64,000 nt of DNA from Azadirachta indica (GCA_022749755.1 CM040447.1:13434087-13498086); one strand, 5' to 3'. Counted from the first letter of the stretch, positions 11,352-25,800 are shown. Made by a program: numbers and translations. Notes: generated from the letters alone by a model not told the origin.

Positions 11352-12714
11352 ATGGCTGAATCCAGCAAGCTTCACATTGCCATGTTTCCGTGGCTAGCTT
11401 TCGGTCACATAATTCCATACTTGGAGCTAGCAAAGCTCGTTGCACAAAAGGGTCACAGAATCTCTTTCATATCAACATCCAGAAACATCAATCGGCTATT
11501 GAAACTTCCTCCGAATTTATCACCATTACTAGACTTCGTGAGCCTCACTTTACCCGGGGATGATAATCTCCCATAGGATGCAGAAGCCACCGTATACTTA
11601 CTACATCACAAAGTTCCTTATCTTAAAAACGCTTTTGATAATCTTCAGGATTCTTTGGCTGAATTTTTGCAAACTTATTCTCCTGATTGGATAATTTACG
11701 ACTTTGTTCCTTCTGGTTACCACCAATAGCAGATAAACTTGGCATCTCGCACCCTTTTTTCATCATTTTTCAGGCGCTCTCGATTTGCTTTAATATACAA
11801 TCATTCTCTGTTTTGATCAACGGCGATCCGCAGACTGAACTGTAGCATTTCACTGACAAACCTAATTGGGTACCATTTCATTCAAATATAGCATATCGAC
11901 TTTACGAGGGAAAGAGAAGGTTCGATCATTTAGAAGCAAACGTTTCGGGAGTCAGCAATATGTTGCACCTGGGGTGAGCAATTGCTGGATGTGAAGTGAT
12001 TGCTATACGTAGCTGTATAGAGCTTGAATCTGAATAGTTAAACCTTACAGGTGAACTTCATGATAAGGCTGTGGCTTCGGTAGGCCTATTGCCACCTACC
12101 GTTCGGTGATAGAGACGGTAATACTGACGATAGCACTACTTGGCAGACAATCAGCGAATGGTTAAGCAAACAGGAGAGAGATTCTGTGGTCTACGTAGCG
12201 TTTAGAAGTGAGTTCCATATGAGCCAAGAGGAACTCACAGAATTGGCTCCAGGATTAGAACTATTTGATGAGCCAAGAAGAACTCGCAGAATTGGCTCTA
12301 GGATTAGAACTATTTGGGTTACCTTTCTTTTGGCTCTAAGAATGTGAGACGACTCGATCGCCTGAGCTGTCAGCTGGGTTCGAGGAACAAGTAAAAAGGC
12401 GGGGATTGGCTCGGACGAGTTGGGCACTGCAACGCAGGATTGTACATCACGAATCGGTTGGAGCATTCCTGACTCACTGTGGGCACAGTTCAGTTAGTCA
12501 CTCCGTTTTGAACGTCTGCTAATTATGCTACCCGTTTATATTGACCAAGAGTTAGTTGCTAGGGTTTACACAGAGAAGAAGTAGGAACAGAGTTAACTAG
12601 AAACGAGCAAGATGGGACATATTCAAGGAAGTCGGTGGCCGAGACGGTAAGGTTGGTGATGGTCGAGGAAGAGGGAAGAATTTACAGGGATAAAGCCAAG
12701 GAAATGAAGGTGTT
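11352..12714 (+). pseudogene. UGT-3: pseudogene, main part, interrupted by nested transposons
   Basis: The first 75 codons are nearly identical to UGT-1 (MAESSKLHIAMFPWLAFGH onward), then a TAG at 11574 ends the frame. Homology continues with many indels and stops: DWIIYDF-like at 11690, GCEVIA-like at 11980, a degraded PSPG box near 12415-12550 (THCGHSS-like at 12475), and EEEGRIYRDKAKEMKV at 12668-12712. A 49-bp internal tandem duplication covers 12221-12318. Homology stops within GTGTT at 12710-12714 and resumes at the same GTGTT at 26261. The sister gene UGT-1 is uninterrupted here, so the gap is an insertion. Confidence 0.9.
12221..12318 (+). repeat. 49-bp tandem duplication inside UGT-3
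   Basis: GAGCCAAGAGGAACTC at 12221 and GAGCCAAGAAGAACTC at 12270 begin two adjacent 49-bp copies covering the [20 protein letters not shown] segment. UGT-1 has this only once, so the duplication arose within the pseudogene lineage. Confidence 0.85.
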
Positions 12715-13205
12715 CGTTGATACTGAAATTTTTAGCTTTGATACTCAATACCAAACTGTTAATGTTTTGGTCACGTACTGTGTTATTCTTTCTTTCCAAG
12801 CTCAAATTTGTTGCAAAATAGAACAATGATCAATACGAGTCAAATTTTCTGGCAAAAACCCTTCTATAGTTAAATTAATTTGTGGGGTTTTTTGGTTAAG
12901 TGAGAATTGTGAAGAAATTTTTGGTAAAGTTTCAATATAATATTAGAAATTGTGCATCTTTTTTCCCCTCAATTAACCTTCTTTTATGGAGACCTTGAAT
13001 GAGCTAATGATCACATAGAATTTGTAACTAAAATTGATAATTGAATTGTTCAATTATGAACAATTATTTAATTAATGCTTATGGGGTTAAAATTCTACAT
13101 TTATTCTTCTTCGTTATTTGCACAGCTGAACAGATTTCTTTACACTACATCTAATGTAAATTGAGTTGAGAAGAAATATTTCTTTGACTAAATTTTTCAA
13201 CCAAC
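12715..13205. mobile_element. Left part of an unidentified insertion in UGT-3
   Basis: 491 bp with no match to UGT-1, between the GTGTT duplicate (12710-12714) and the CACTA element. Together with 25997-26260 it makes an insertion of about 750 bp that the CACTA element later entered. If read from TGTT at 12711 to AACA at 26260, the ends look LTR-like, but then the 5-bp flanks do not match. If GTGTT is the target duplication, the ends are CGTTGA and CAAACA. The class is uncertain. Confidence 0.55.
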
Positions 13206-14369
13206 CACTACAACAAAAACGGTTTTTCTTGATAGATAATATTTATTATAAAGGGTACTTCGTGATAGTATTTTTTTATTAAAGAAAGTCCACTCATTAA
13301 CTATTGACAGCAGTAATGCGTCATTGTTTTATGACATAAACTATATCTATCACAATTTTTTGAAACTTTATTATCATAAACTTACAATAGATTTATTCTA
13401 TCGCAAATTTATTAAGAATTGTTGATATAATATTATCAAGATTTTACTTTTTACTTTTTTGACTTTCGGTCTGACGATTTGTACAATTCTGTACTTGATT
13501 TTTTTCTGGTTTTTTAATTATCCGATTTTTTTTTTTGCATTTCCTTTTTTTTTATTTTTGTTACTCATTCTATATATCATTTGTGATATTTATTTTGCAT
13601 TTATTCCTTATTTTCTACATTTACAAATTTACAAATTTGCATTCATAATCAATATTCAATATATAAACAATATAAAATAAATGAAAATACAAATAATTAA
13701 ATAAAACCACAACTAAATGATTATAAATTAAATCATAAATCAAACATTTACAACATTATCCACAATTAAGACATATACACCAACAACCTCCAAATGTACA
13801 ATTGACCTCAACATCAACATCTAAATATTCAACATCAACTCAAATTTAAATCAACTCAAGCAAACAATTAAATTAACATCCAAATCCACAACTTATTCTA
13901 TATGAAAAACTTAAATTCATACCTAATCCCATGACCTTTATCATTTTTTAAAACTCTTAGAAAATTAACAATTTGAATGAAATATAACCAAGTTGTTGAC
14001 CTCTTATAAACATGGTTGGTTGCCTTTGAGATACATGTACTGCTCAGTTATATGACAAACACAACAAATAAAAAATTTAAAATAAATTTTAACTAAAGTA
14101 CCAAAAAAAAAGCAAAAAATGTACTCGATATTCTAACCACCTACATACCAGTTAATTAAAACTACTTATAAATGGCATTAGGTCATTCCATTCTAAGTTC
14201 ATCCAATTCTTCCTCTGTGTAAGTCTCCTTCCCCAAGAACTATTTCAAATTACAAATTATCAAACTTAATGAACAAAATTAATATGTAATTCCAAAGATA
14301 TTGGTACGTGAATTTACAAATTAAATAATCAAGTGTCCTTGTTCTTTTCAACTTAATAACTTACATTAT

Positions 14370-15108
14370 TTGTCAGTGCATTAACATCTTTAATTATATC
14401 TCTAATGTAGGCCATTACATAATAGCCACATTCAATGCTACCTGGTTGGATCAGTGTCTGTATATATACAAAACATCAAATTCTCAAGCATAGATGCAGT
14501 TTGGTGGCATTTAACCCTTGCTAATATCATAATGTCTATCTATAAATTAAATTTCCCTTCACTGTTTTCTATCTAATGCTTTGTTTCTTAGTTGAACTTG
14601 CATCTGGAGCACTCAATTGCATAATACCACTATATAATTGGATATTGTTAGTACTAATTCATGCATTTTTAAGCCTACAAAATTAGAATATTGGGAGGGA
14701 AAATTACAGCCCCTATTTGGTTACAATCTCCTTTAAGTCTTCTCCCATTTCACCCTCCAAAGGATCCATGTAATACACCATTGTACCAGATACATCTATG
14801 GTAACCAACACCCAATGGAAATTGTTTTCACATGTATTTAACTATATCAGAAACTTAATGTTAATTGACTAACATAATCATATACAAATATGCAGACATT
14901 ACCTCGGATTGTACGGCATGAGAATGACTTGACCATGCGTTGCTTTTTGCAATTGATTTGCAATAGCACTTGCTCTCTCTCCGCTCATTAGCTTACCATT
15001 TGACCTGCCAGCCAAGGATACTGAAGTTGGATTAATAAATCTAAACTGCTTGGTTACTCTACTCTCTTTCAACTTGTTGTATAATGTCCTGCAAAATGAG
15101 CAAAGCAC
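14370..15108 (-). pseudogene. Ulp1-like (C48) cysteine protease domain of the CACTA element
   Basis: On the minus strand, three exon-like pieces read in order: KQFRFINPTSVS to ILMPYNPR (14899-15108), then HWVLVTIDVSGTMVYYMDPL (about 14770-14830), then TLIQPGSIECGYYVMAY and RDIIKDVNALT (about 14370-14460). These fit the SUMO-protease fold, with the catalytic His in HW, Asp in MDPL and nucleophile Cys in ECGYY. Such domains are known as the C-terminal part of the second product of many plant CACTA elements. Short AT-rich gaps look like introns. Whether it is still expressed is unknown, and surrounding frames carry stops. Confidence 0.75.
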
Positions 15109-17140
15109 GAAACAAAGGTAAAATTATGTTTATGAGAGAAGATTTTACTGTTAATATACTTTTGTAAATGACTCAATGAATTAGAATGGTAAAGTTTTAC
15201 ATTATATATAGCATTATGTAGCTGGCAGTGAGCTCTTTCATGTAAATTATGGCTTGACAATCCTCAAAGGATATATATGTAGTCACATCCATCTAAAAAT
15301 GTCTTAATCAAGCTTAACTTGAATGGATCTCTCGCTGCGAATACTCTTTTCAGCAAATGAAGCAAACAACTCCATATACAGATTTCTTTTCATGTACTGA
15401 ACTTGAGCGTGTCTTGTGTTCTTTCTTATTGCCATAACGGGCTTCAGATTTTCATTTCTCCTCTTGGGGGTCAAATTAACTGCCTTTTGCAGGTTGTCAT
15501 CACTATGATCCTGACTGGTAGGTCTAAGTCTTTATTAGAGCTTAGGTCAATCTTCTTTTTAACAGGTGGCTTCTAGGGTGTTTGCTTTTAGGTCTTCTTA
15601 GGTTTTTTTGCCTTTCTCTTTTTGGCCGTCATCATCCTCTTTAGGATCTTCATCTCCCTACAATGTGTTCTGAATTCCTACAAATTAACACATGAATCAT
15701 TAGACCAAAACTACCATGCTTGGAAAGATATTATAGCACTTGTATTAGCATTTTGATGTTTAAAAGACCTGATTACCCAAGTTAAACTTTCTAAGTGTAA
15801 TGAGTTGTTTGGCGCTTATGCTTACTCTATTTACAGTAAAATCAGCATAATGGAACAAAACAAATGAATATAGTAATTCAAAAAACTATTGCAAGTCATA
15901 TACCTTACAATCATTAGGATAAAGGGAAGAAGTGCTTTCTGGAAGACAGTAAATGGTCATGGAGTTTACCTTGTCTTTAATTACCAGGGAAGAACATTTT
16001 CATAGGATTTCATAAATCGGATAATATGGTTTAATTTACGATAAGATGATCCAAGCATGATCAATGATATACACCACAAACAAAAAATAATATAAGCAAA
16101 GGGCAATTATATCTTCGTCTGTTCCATGTTATTGCTTCCCACCTCAGAAGCACAGTTCTATCTCTCAACCTTTATTGCTAGCTCCTCAATGATAGCTGTC
16201 ATTTCTGTAATTTTTTCATCGTAGAATATCCACTCTCTTTTCAACATGCTGGTAAAGGGCAAGTCATAATACATATTGAGCGACACAAACTATCCCACTC
16301 CTTGTAGATGGCTAGTAGTTGGTTCTTTTCCTAATGACTGTACTAGGATGTCATTCTTCCCTTTGATCTTCAAACTACCCTTCTGTGCCTCACTTTCTAA
16401 CTCATCTATATACAAAATGGACAAACCAAGGAGAAATCAGTATATAAACAACCATTTTCTTGTTCGTTCAACTATATATATATTTTTTTTTGTCAAGGGA
16501 AAAAATTTGTATCTTAAATCTTTTAACTACGGGTTGAACCTCCGAGTCAAATCCTTCTCTTTTTTTTGGCGAATAGGCTTTCATAATAAACTTTGGTCAA
16601 TTTCTAACTTTGACATCCCTGTCTCGGCCATCTACATTATCATAATGCAAAAGCATTTCATTTATTCATATCAATAGACAAAATGATATGTAAAAGCTCT
16701 AGAATTGCGATGGCCAACATAAATAATATATTATTCCTTATTTCAAACTTACAGTAGTGCTACTGAGTTCAAGCAAACATTTATTTTTAACCACAACAAA
16801 CCAAAAAAATTAGCCTAAAATAAAGAGTTTCATAAATTTTTGTATAGACACAGACCTAGAAATTTAATTTAAACTTTAGATTGTAGAAAAGAAAAACTTC
16901 ATGCAGCAAAGCTGAAGCATTTTATTAATAGAGAAACCATGTAACTTTCAATCTTTTCTATGAACCGAATTTATCCTCTTTGACTTAGCTGATGATTGTA
17001 CTTATATAGTTTTCTTTTTTTTTTTGCATTCTCCCTTACTTTTTGCAAATAGTAAATGGTTAAGTTGGTACTAAACTGATATTTCCACTTACTATCTATC
17101 AATTCACTTAAGTGTTACTCACCTCAGACTCTTCTGATAG

Positions 17141-18540
17141 TCACAATTCTACAAAGGCCGTCCAATGCTTCTGTTTTATGAATTTATATAATAGAGGTGG
17201 TTTTGCCAATGATTTTACATGATCTTTATTAGGAAGTATGTACTCTACAGTTAGGTGATGTTTGAAATTACGAAAAGCCACTCCTAATATGTGCATAACT
17301 TGCTTTTTATTGCGACCATTAAGTTCGAAGTGTTTTTGCATGAATTCATAACAACATGAACTACTATGTGCATAACTTAAAAGCTATAATCTTTATTAGT
17401 ATAATTAAACATAGACATAAACATTTATGCTCATTCTTTGAGTATTAGTGATAAAGAAAGAATCTAAAGGAAAAACAAAGGTAGTAGCCAAGTTGATGGG
17501 TGTTAATGCTCACATAAACCAAGTACTTGAGAAAATAAAGAATTAAACCAAAATATGCAAGAGCATACCATGGCAGAAACTCTTAATTTCTATCCAATTA
17601 ATACAAATTCCTTTTCCTATAACTCTCGTATATATTAATTCATTTGATGGTTCGTAAGTTGTACTACTAGTAAGCAATTAAAATAGTGTCTTCCAAATGT
17701 ATAGCAGAAATTTTATCTCTTTTTGGTACATTGAAGCTCAAATACTTAGACATTTAGCAATAAAAGAGTATAATGAAAACAGTAGATTACTTTTTAATTG
17801 AAAGTAAAACAATACTTGACATCCACACAATGAGTAATTCTATACTTTTCAAGTGTTTTGTAAAAAATTAAATTCATTAAGTAATTGGTGTTCATTTAAT
17901 AATTTTTGGTATATATATGTGATTTGTAAAATAATTTATTATAAATTCTAGCTAAATAGATATCATGACTTCTACTTGTAGTCTTTGTTACTCTTTTTTT
18001 GTGTATAACTGTAGTCAAACTGAACTTGTCCTTGTTTTAATTATGAATACTGATATTATTTTAACTATAAACTTAGTTAAAATCATCCAATTTGTTACAT
18101 GACATCCTATTTAATTCCAGAAGTAACTCACATCCTTAAAGTAGAATATGTTGATCATAGAAACAAAATAAAACCATTTATTTAAATTAAACCACAACAA
18201 AAGAAAAACACAAGTAGTATTAACTTCTCACTAGCATGTACTCTCCACAGAAAGTCCTTTATAGTCTCATGAACCTTCCTCTAGTCGTTATAAATGATCA
18301 GAATGGTTTTTCTCACAATTATCCCTAAATTGCTCTTAAGATCAATTGATTCTTTTACCACCAGTACACCTTTCTTGCTATGTCTAACAACAATTTTCTT
18401 GCCACTTGTACTTACTCTCAGACCTACCTTCTTGGTTATGCTTCGTTGTGGCCTTTTTACTAAGTCGGTAAAGCCTTTATCACTACTGCTATCTCTGCTT
18501 CCACTCTTACTTATCCTACAATGTAAAAATACAATAATAT
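17141..18540 (-). pseudogene. Transposase_24-like (Ptta/En/Spm) region of the CACTA element
   Basis: Two recognisable parts lie on the minus strand. An upstream piece near 18230-18380 reads SNLGIIVRKTILIIYND, then RKVHETIKDFLWR. A downstream piece (17141-17341) reads ILGVAFRNFKHHLTVEYILP, then KPPLLYKFIKQKHWTAFVE. Both fit the plant Ptta/En/Spm transposase family, which in related elements lies upstream of the Ulp1-like domain, as here. The reading frame is not continuous. 15300-17140 between the parts holds only weak, broken coding traces. Confidence 0.65.
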
Positions 18541-18597
18541 ATCATGTAACGTGCATAAACACACGAGTACCAGTAAGGTACTATTGAACAACACATA

Positions 18598-19490
18598 TAC
18601 ATATACATATATATATGTATATACATATATATGTTTAAACAATGACAGTGTGCATGTGTTAACCAAAAAGTACATATTACTCCATTAGATTAGACTAGTA
18701 TAATAATATCTTAATAACATATGGGTAGGTACGTTTATTGGAAGACAATGATTAATAATTAACATTTAAATAATTTTTCTTTCATCTCATCATTGATATG
18801 ATCTACTGATCCATATTATCCACACACACACACACACATACACACACACAAACACACATATATGTATATAACAATACCAAACAAATTTTCAATGCCTTTG
18901 GGACATAAACTTATATATATATATATGCGCAAAATATTTGTTAAAGTCATTTAAGAAATTTGCTCTTACTTAGATAAGTATTAAATAATATTTATCCTTG
19001 ATATACTAAAAGGTTTTGGTTTTAGTTTGTTATATATCTAAAACAATGATATACATGTGTGTATGTGTGTGTGTAGGGTTACATACTAAGGTTAGCTTAA
19101 TTAATTCCATCTACTTAACTTGTGATGGATTATAAGTGGAATATATATATATATATATATAATAATAGCTACACTTGAAAAAAAAAATACCACAAGACAG
19201 TAGCTGAAATTAAACCAAGTATCAAATCGATTAGGCTTAACAAGGTAATAGTTAAAATTACTACAAGTTTAAAAACAAACATGTTACAAGGTAGTAGTCA
19301 AAATTAAACCGATTATCAAACCAAACATATAACAAGACAGTAGATAAAATTACAAGAAGTAGCAAACCAAACGTGTAACAAAGCAGTAGCTACACTAAAA
19401 AAAAAAATACCACAACACAGTAGCTGAAATCAAACCTCATATCAAACCAAACATGTAATAAGGTAGTAGCTAGAATTAGAATAAGTAATG
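18598..19490. repeat. Microsatellites and a 47-bp-period minisatellite inside the CACTA element
   Basis: (AT/AC)n tracts lie at 18598-18635, 18820-18862 and 19141-19162. From about 19190 to 19490, five or six units of roughly 47 bp repeat, each starting near ACAAGGTAGTAGCTAAAATT and containing ATCAAACCAAACATGTAAC. A longer copy of the first part (AGCTACACTTGA, poly-A, TACCACAA) recurs at 19389, about 220 bp on. Internal tandem arrays are common in CACTA elements. Confidence 0.7.
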
Positions 19491-19661
19491 CATGTCAAAA
19501 TTAACCATGTTATTCTTACCATCAATCCAAGTACCCTCACGATCAGATCGTGCATAATTTGCAATGTCATCATCATCTAGTTGAGGAAAAACATTATTCA
19601 CATTTGGTGGGTTACCCACTAAGAAGTTCATATCATCTACATTTTTTATTTGTTGAGAACC

Positions 19662-22600
19662 TCAATAGGGCATTGAACATGTAATGGAAAACCTATCATC
19701 TAGTTGATCTTTTACATAGAAGATTTGTTTCGCTTGAAATGCTAAGATGAAGAAATCGGAAGTATGCCCCATCTGATCAAGGTCGACTATTAGGAAACCC
19801 AGCTCGTCATATCTAAGTCTACCCCTGTTATCAACCCAATCACATTTGAAGACTAGAACCTTGAACATATGATAATCAACATCCTAAATCTCATTAATAA
19901 CTTCGTAAAATGACATTTTCCCAACAATCGAATTTTTTTCTTTTGCGTTGTTGTTGCAGTAATGGTTACTTTACTATTTTAAGTAGAACACTTCGCATCC
20001 CAATCCCTTGTAGCAAAATGGAAACTATTTATATAGTATCCCGAATATGTAATGACATTTGGATGAGGTCCTTTGTGCTAAGCACTTCAAATCATTTGAA
20101 ATTGATTCACCATGTGTTTGAGCATTCATGATCTAAAAGATAGAAGGCGGTTAAAGAATATTGTTAAAGATTATAAATATTGTCATTAAAAGTGGTTGAA
20201 TTAATTGACTTAATAAATAATTACCTCATCTTCTAACCAATACGTAAAGGTACATGTGTGCTTCATCCTATAATTACTTTGCTCTCATTTATTTGTGCAA
20301 ATATTGTGTCTTTAACCAAGTGAAGTGTTTTCTATATGGAAAAGATTACAATTAGAATATTGTTAGAATAAAGGACATTATACATATTAATAAAGTGTTG
20401 GAAAAAGAGGACTTACTCAATGTGTGGTTGCACCATAACACTATTTAGCAATATGTAGTAGTGGGATTGTTCTAGTGGCGACGATGGACTTCCCTTACTT
20501 GTCCAAGAGAGAAAGGCTTGTCAATGGTCATTTTTTACTTACAACCATATGAGTTTCTAATTACTTAAAGACTACTTATGTATTTCGCACAAAACTCCAT
20601 GGCTTCTTCAATTATGTAACACTTGGCAATGCAATTTTCGGGCCGATTACGATTTTGCACATAACCCTTAAGAACTTTCATGTACCTTTCAAAAGTGTAC
20701 ATCTACCTTAAATATACCGGTTCACATAATTTAACTTGTTCAAAAAGATGGATTATTAAATGTAACATTATGTCAAACATTGTTAGTGCGAAATATTTCT
20801 CAAACACGCTCAATGTGTTAACAACATCCTCACATAATTTATTTAACTTAGAAGGATCGATAACCATAGTATATAACAAGTTGAAGAAGAAACACAATTA
20901 AATAATTGCAAATCTAACATATTTTGGTAACATTGACCGTATTGCTAAGGGCTATAACTGATGCATCAACACATGACAATCATGCGATTTCAATCCTTGA
21001 GTCTTTAAATTTTTCATAGACAAGGTTTGAAAAATTAGAACAAAATCCTTTTGGAACCTTTAAGCTTCTCAATGTTTGGCAAAACATTTTTTTATTTCTA
21101 CTTAAAGTATAACTTGTCAGAGGTAGTAAGATATGCTTGTTCACTTCCTGCGGTGCAAACTCAGCGCTTATTTCTATATCAACTAAATCCAAGCTTGTCT
21201 TCAATTTATCCTTGGTCTTTTTCAGAATATTTAACAAAATCCCATAAATGTTCTCACACACATTTTTCTCAATGTGCATCACATCAAGTTGATGCCAAAC
21301 AAGTGAAGACTTCTAATACACTAGCTCAAAGAATATAAACTTCTTTTTAAAACACTTGTCCATATTACCACTATCAAGTTTCCTCTTTTTCATGTGCTTG
21401 TTTTTTCCTCGAGTTTGGTCAATAGAATTCATCATCTTTAATATTTCTTCTCTACTCAAAGGTATAGAAGGGGATCTAAAGTCTTGCTCTCCATTGAACG
21501 CTTTCTTTTACTTTTGAAATGCATAATTAGATGGAAGAAACTAATGATGACCGATGTAAACAATTTTTTTGGAATGCTTCAAACGACATGAATTCGTTCC
21601 TTCACCATATATTAGGCATGCATAGTAAACTTTCACCGTTGCACCTAATAAATTGCCATATGCGAGAAAGTCACTAATTATCCATATTAGAATTGCTCTC
21701 AAGGTAAACTATTCATTTTTATATACATCATATGTCTCAACTCCCATATCTTACAATGTTTTCAATTCATCTATCAATAGGGCAATGTACATATCAATAT
21801 CGTTGTCAAGTTGATGAAGACTCGATATCAGTAATGACGAGCATAAACTTCCTTTTCATGCACAACCATGGTGGAAGATTATAAATAATAAGTAAACTAG
21901 CCAACAACTATACTTACTATTTAGTGAGATACGAGGATTAATGCCATCAGTTGAAAATACAAGGTGAAGGTTTCTACTTTTTACTGTAAACTTCAGCCAT
22001 GTCTTATCCACCAATTCTCATGATGGAGAGTCAGCTAAATGGAAGAGCATACCATCTTTTTCCTTATCATTTACATGCCAAGTTAGATGCTTAGTAGTTT
22101 TTGGAGATTGGAATATGCGTTTAAGCCTTAGAATAATGGGAAAATATTACAACACCTTCACTGCCACATTATTTGCTTTCTTCCCTCCTTTATTTCTAGA
22201 ATTTTTTCATCTTAAATGTCTATATGAAGGACATTTAAACAAATGTTCATATTCCTTTCTAAACAACACACAATCATTGGAACAAGCATAGATTTTTTTT
22301 GTAATTTATACCTAATGCACTCATTTGCTTCTTTGCCTTATACATAGAAATGGGCAATAAATTCTTTGACGAAAGAATATCTTTGAGACAGTAAAGTAAG
22401 TCTAAAAAGCTTCTACTTGACCACCCATGCCTGCCTTTGACATTGTATAATTTTACAAACCTAGATAATTTAGCATATTTTGTGCATCAAGATTTTCAGC
22501 ATTTTCTAATAACTTTATAAATGATGTAGGGTCATTTTCATAGTATCTAAAGGCATCATGAACCATGTCATTGGTGGACTCGATATCATTATCTATGTAA

Positions 22601-22850
22601 AAGTTAGAAACCTCAGATGATGTTTTACCTTCTCTATGCCAACTCCAAATAGTGTAGTTTTGGTTAATACCTCAAACAAAGAAATGATTTCTGACCCTAT
22701 GAAAAGGTTGAAACATGATATTGACACATTTTGTGTACGGACATCTAATGTATTCTTGGTTCTCAGAATGGAGCATTGCAAACTTCATAAATTCATCAAC
22801 CCCATCTTTATATGTTTTTGACAATCTATCTTGTTTCCTCTATAATTTGT
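19662..22850 (-). pseudogene. TNP2-type transposase of the CACTA element, degraded
   Basis: Reading on the minus strand, family landmarks appear in order: ENDPTSFIKLLENAE (about 22500), MSALGINYKK and NDCVLFRKEYEHL (about 22240-22330), LVDKTWLKF (about 22010; DKSWM in relatives), STDGINPRISL (about 21940), the block HIEKNVCENIYGILLNI (about 21240-21280), then a DUF4218-like piece near 20580-20680 and a DUF4216-like piece VLVFKCDWVDNRGRLRYDE (19800-19860). The TNP2 family catalyses excision and integration. Several stops and frameshifts mean no full protein can be made. Confidence 0.85.
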
Positions 22851-25800
22851 CCATAGTATCTAAACAAATTAAATACTTGAAAAGTTAACCAAAAGTGTTC
22901 ATATAAGAGATTGAAGATTAGATGGGATCGAAGATGAGAATTGCAATGTTTTGACATAGATTTCAGTGGCAGAAGTTGAACAGTTATTGGTGTCAATATT
23001 TTAAGTGTTATTCTAGTATTTTAGAAATAGTTGTAACAGTAGCAGAAGATATGCTGTTTCCTTGATGCTAAATAGCAAAAAATCCAATCAATTCTTGAAA
23101 GTAGCAAAAATTGAGCATAAAATGAGAACACAAGAAGTTATAGTCTGAAAATTAGGTATTAGTTCACAATTCAAATGAAAGCAGGCATGCATATGTGAAG
23201 GATCTACTCATATTTTTTTTCCAAATCATACAGCTTGTTTATCTGTCCTTTACTCATTTCTTTTCATTTATTTATGTACAGCATGGCATTTTTACTTTCT
23301 AGAATATTTGTTGATAACTCCATATGCAATTGACATCTACCATAGCTAGAGGCAGAAGGTAAATCTACTAATATTTAAAACTAGTACCGAGTTTAAACGA
23401 GCAAAGACAGAAGGAGTTGGGTTAAGGTGAGGGAAGGTTTTAAAGTATGTGAAACTCCTTTTTTTAGAGGCTGACTGCTACATTAGGAAAGAGTGAGGGG
23501 GCTATCAGTTCTGTATAATGCTTTGAACTGACCAAAAAATTCTATTTCTCTATTAAAGAAATGCCAAGGAAATGAACTAAGGTTGCGAATATGTTGTCGG
23601 TAACAAGGTAGAATATCAGTTTTAATAAACAAACTATAAACTCAACACTTTTGCTTTAATCATTAAAAAACCTGATTTTAAATTTTTTAAACCTAACTTG
23701 TCAGTTTTCTGCCATCCTTAAGAAATAATAGTTTTCTTTTCACACTTGTCATGCGATCCTCTCCTTCAAATATCTGCTAATGCATTGGCATATTGTCCTT
23801 TCATATTCACTTGAATATTTATATATATTTTTTTTGGTCTTAAAATTATTTGGAGTTTAATTACCTAGGATTTGATATTTTAAACTTGGTTCAGTCTATT
23901 TTAGAGTTCATTATGTTAAAGAGAACAAAGTTTTGCACTGATGTAAGGTTTTTTTTTTTTTTTTGGGAAGCTGGTTTTGACTATTTAATATTAGATTTCA
24001 GAAGCTGCGAAAGACCTAGACGGTGCCCTGGCTCAGTTTATTTTTAAGCCAGCATCTTCTAGCTCAGAGAACTTTTGCAGTTTAGGAAATGAATTACTCA
24101 AGTTTACTGAATTTGTGAACAAAGGCAATCATATAGAAGGCAGTACTAAATATTCCAAGTGGAGATTAAAAACGGTTGCTTATTTGCAGGAGATTGATGC
24201 TAGAAAATATTTTCAAGTTTGTTATTGTTCCACTGGGTTTGGAATCTTTACTCCGTTTCCTCTAATCTAACAATTTTATTGGCTCCAAACTTGAAACAGT
24301 AGCTTGGCGAAACATCCACAACTATTTAATTCTTTTGTCTGTTTGTGTTTCCAGTGTAATAGCCATATGAATGACAGTAGCCTTACTTATTTCTTTCACT
24401 TTTAATATATAGACTAAGATTGTAGATTTATGGAAGATGATTGGGGTAAATGGTTAATTTCTTGATTGGTAGGCAAATGTTACCAGATTTCTTCCTTGTT
24501 TCCAAGTGTTTATGCATTAACTTCTTTAGTACATTAACACTTGTCTTTATTTTCTATCTGCCTTTTAAATTAATAGGGATTGTGTCTTATTTTAATGTTT
24601 AAGATTGTAAAAGAAGAAAGAATTATAAAGCAACTTACAATCTTTAAACCGTAGTTTTTAAGGCTAATGGTTAATTTATTATTAGGTAGGGATTACATGT
24701 CACTTTCTATCTTTCTTAATATCAACTTTTGGTTAAAAAATAATATATGTGCCAATTAATACTAATGCAAACATAAAATGGCCAAAACCTACCCCACCAC
24801 AATGTTTGATTGTTGTCTAATGCGTTAACTTTGATAATATACTATACACAGAGGTCAGTAAAGCAGGCATGCCATGTGACAAACGAAACACAAGGACTAC
24901 ATGCACACAGCACAACAAGGAAAGCATATTAAAGTAGAAAGCATTTTTATTTTGTTCAATATGCATGGGATTAGGAGACCACAACGAGCAAAGCATATTA
25001 CAAGAAAACAAAGGACGTAAAATTCCAACCAAAAACATATAAAAATGAACACTAAAATCATATATCCAAACAAGCAAACAAAGCACTCCTGATATTTCAA
25101 CCACCGAACACCCGTACTCCAAATATTCCAACTATAAACACTTCAAAATAATATGAATATAATATAATCAAATGGAAATTTGACCAACCAACTTACCTCG
25201 TCACAAGTTTGTGTTAACCACAACTTCCACACTCTACATCGAACCACTACTATCACTAACCACTATAAACCCTAGGTATAATCTAAGACAATTAATAAAA
25301 TTGTACGAGTAATTAACTGAATGAGGCATGAAATTAATTCAATGGGCAGTAGAGAATGTAATTTGATTAATTAGTGTTTTAGTAGATAATAAAACTACAA
25401 ACCTCAAAGAACTATATTCGAGTCCAATGCAAAGTCAAAGCAATCAAAATAATGACAATATAGCCGGAGGTTGGACCACAAAGCTATTGATTCCCCGATG
25501 ATGGCAGAGATTGGTTAGCGTAGACTTTAGGTCAAAGATAGGGACATGAATCATAGTTTCAACACTTAGAAAATTTTGGACACGAGAGATCTTCGGGGTC
25601 GATTTTAGATTTTGTCCTAGGGCCCCAAAAAGCAACACCATTTTCAACTTAACAAACCAATCTTAAACGGCGTCGTTTTCAATCTTTGTTCGAATAAAAT
25701 TTTGACCAAATGATGTCGTTGTGCTCTTCTGCATTAAAATACCAAATAAGACATCGTTTCCCAACAACATAACCTCAAATTACTTACAAAACAAGATCAT

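Noticed and set aside
13459..13680. Hydrophobic open frame near the CACTA left end
   Set aside because: Its Phe/Ile/Leu-rich content comes from poly-T stretches; there is no conserved motif.
14370..15108. Captured host SUMO protease gene inside the CACTA element
   Set aside because: Ulp1-like domains are a known normal part of the second product of many plant CACTA elements, so capture need not be invoked.
24817..25131. Cys/Leu-rich 104-codon frame in the CACTA 5' region
   Set aside because: It overlaps another frame of similar length on the same strand, matches no family, and shows no sign of coding bias.
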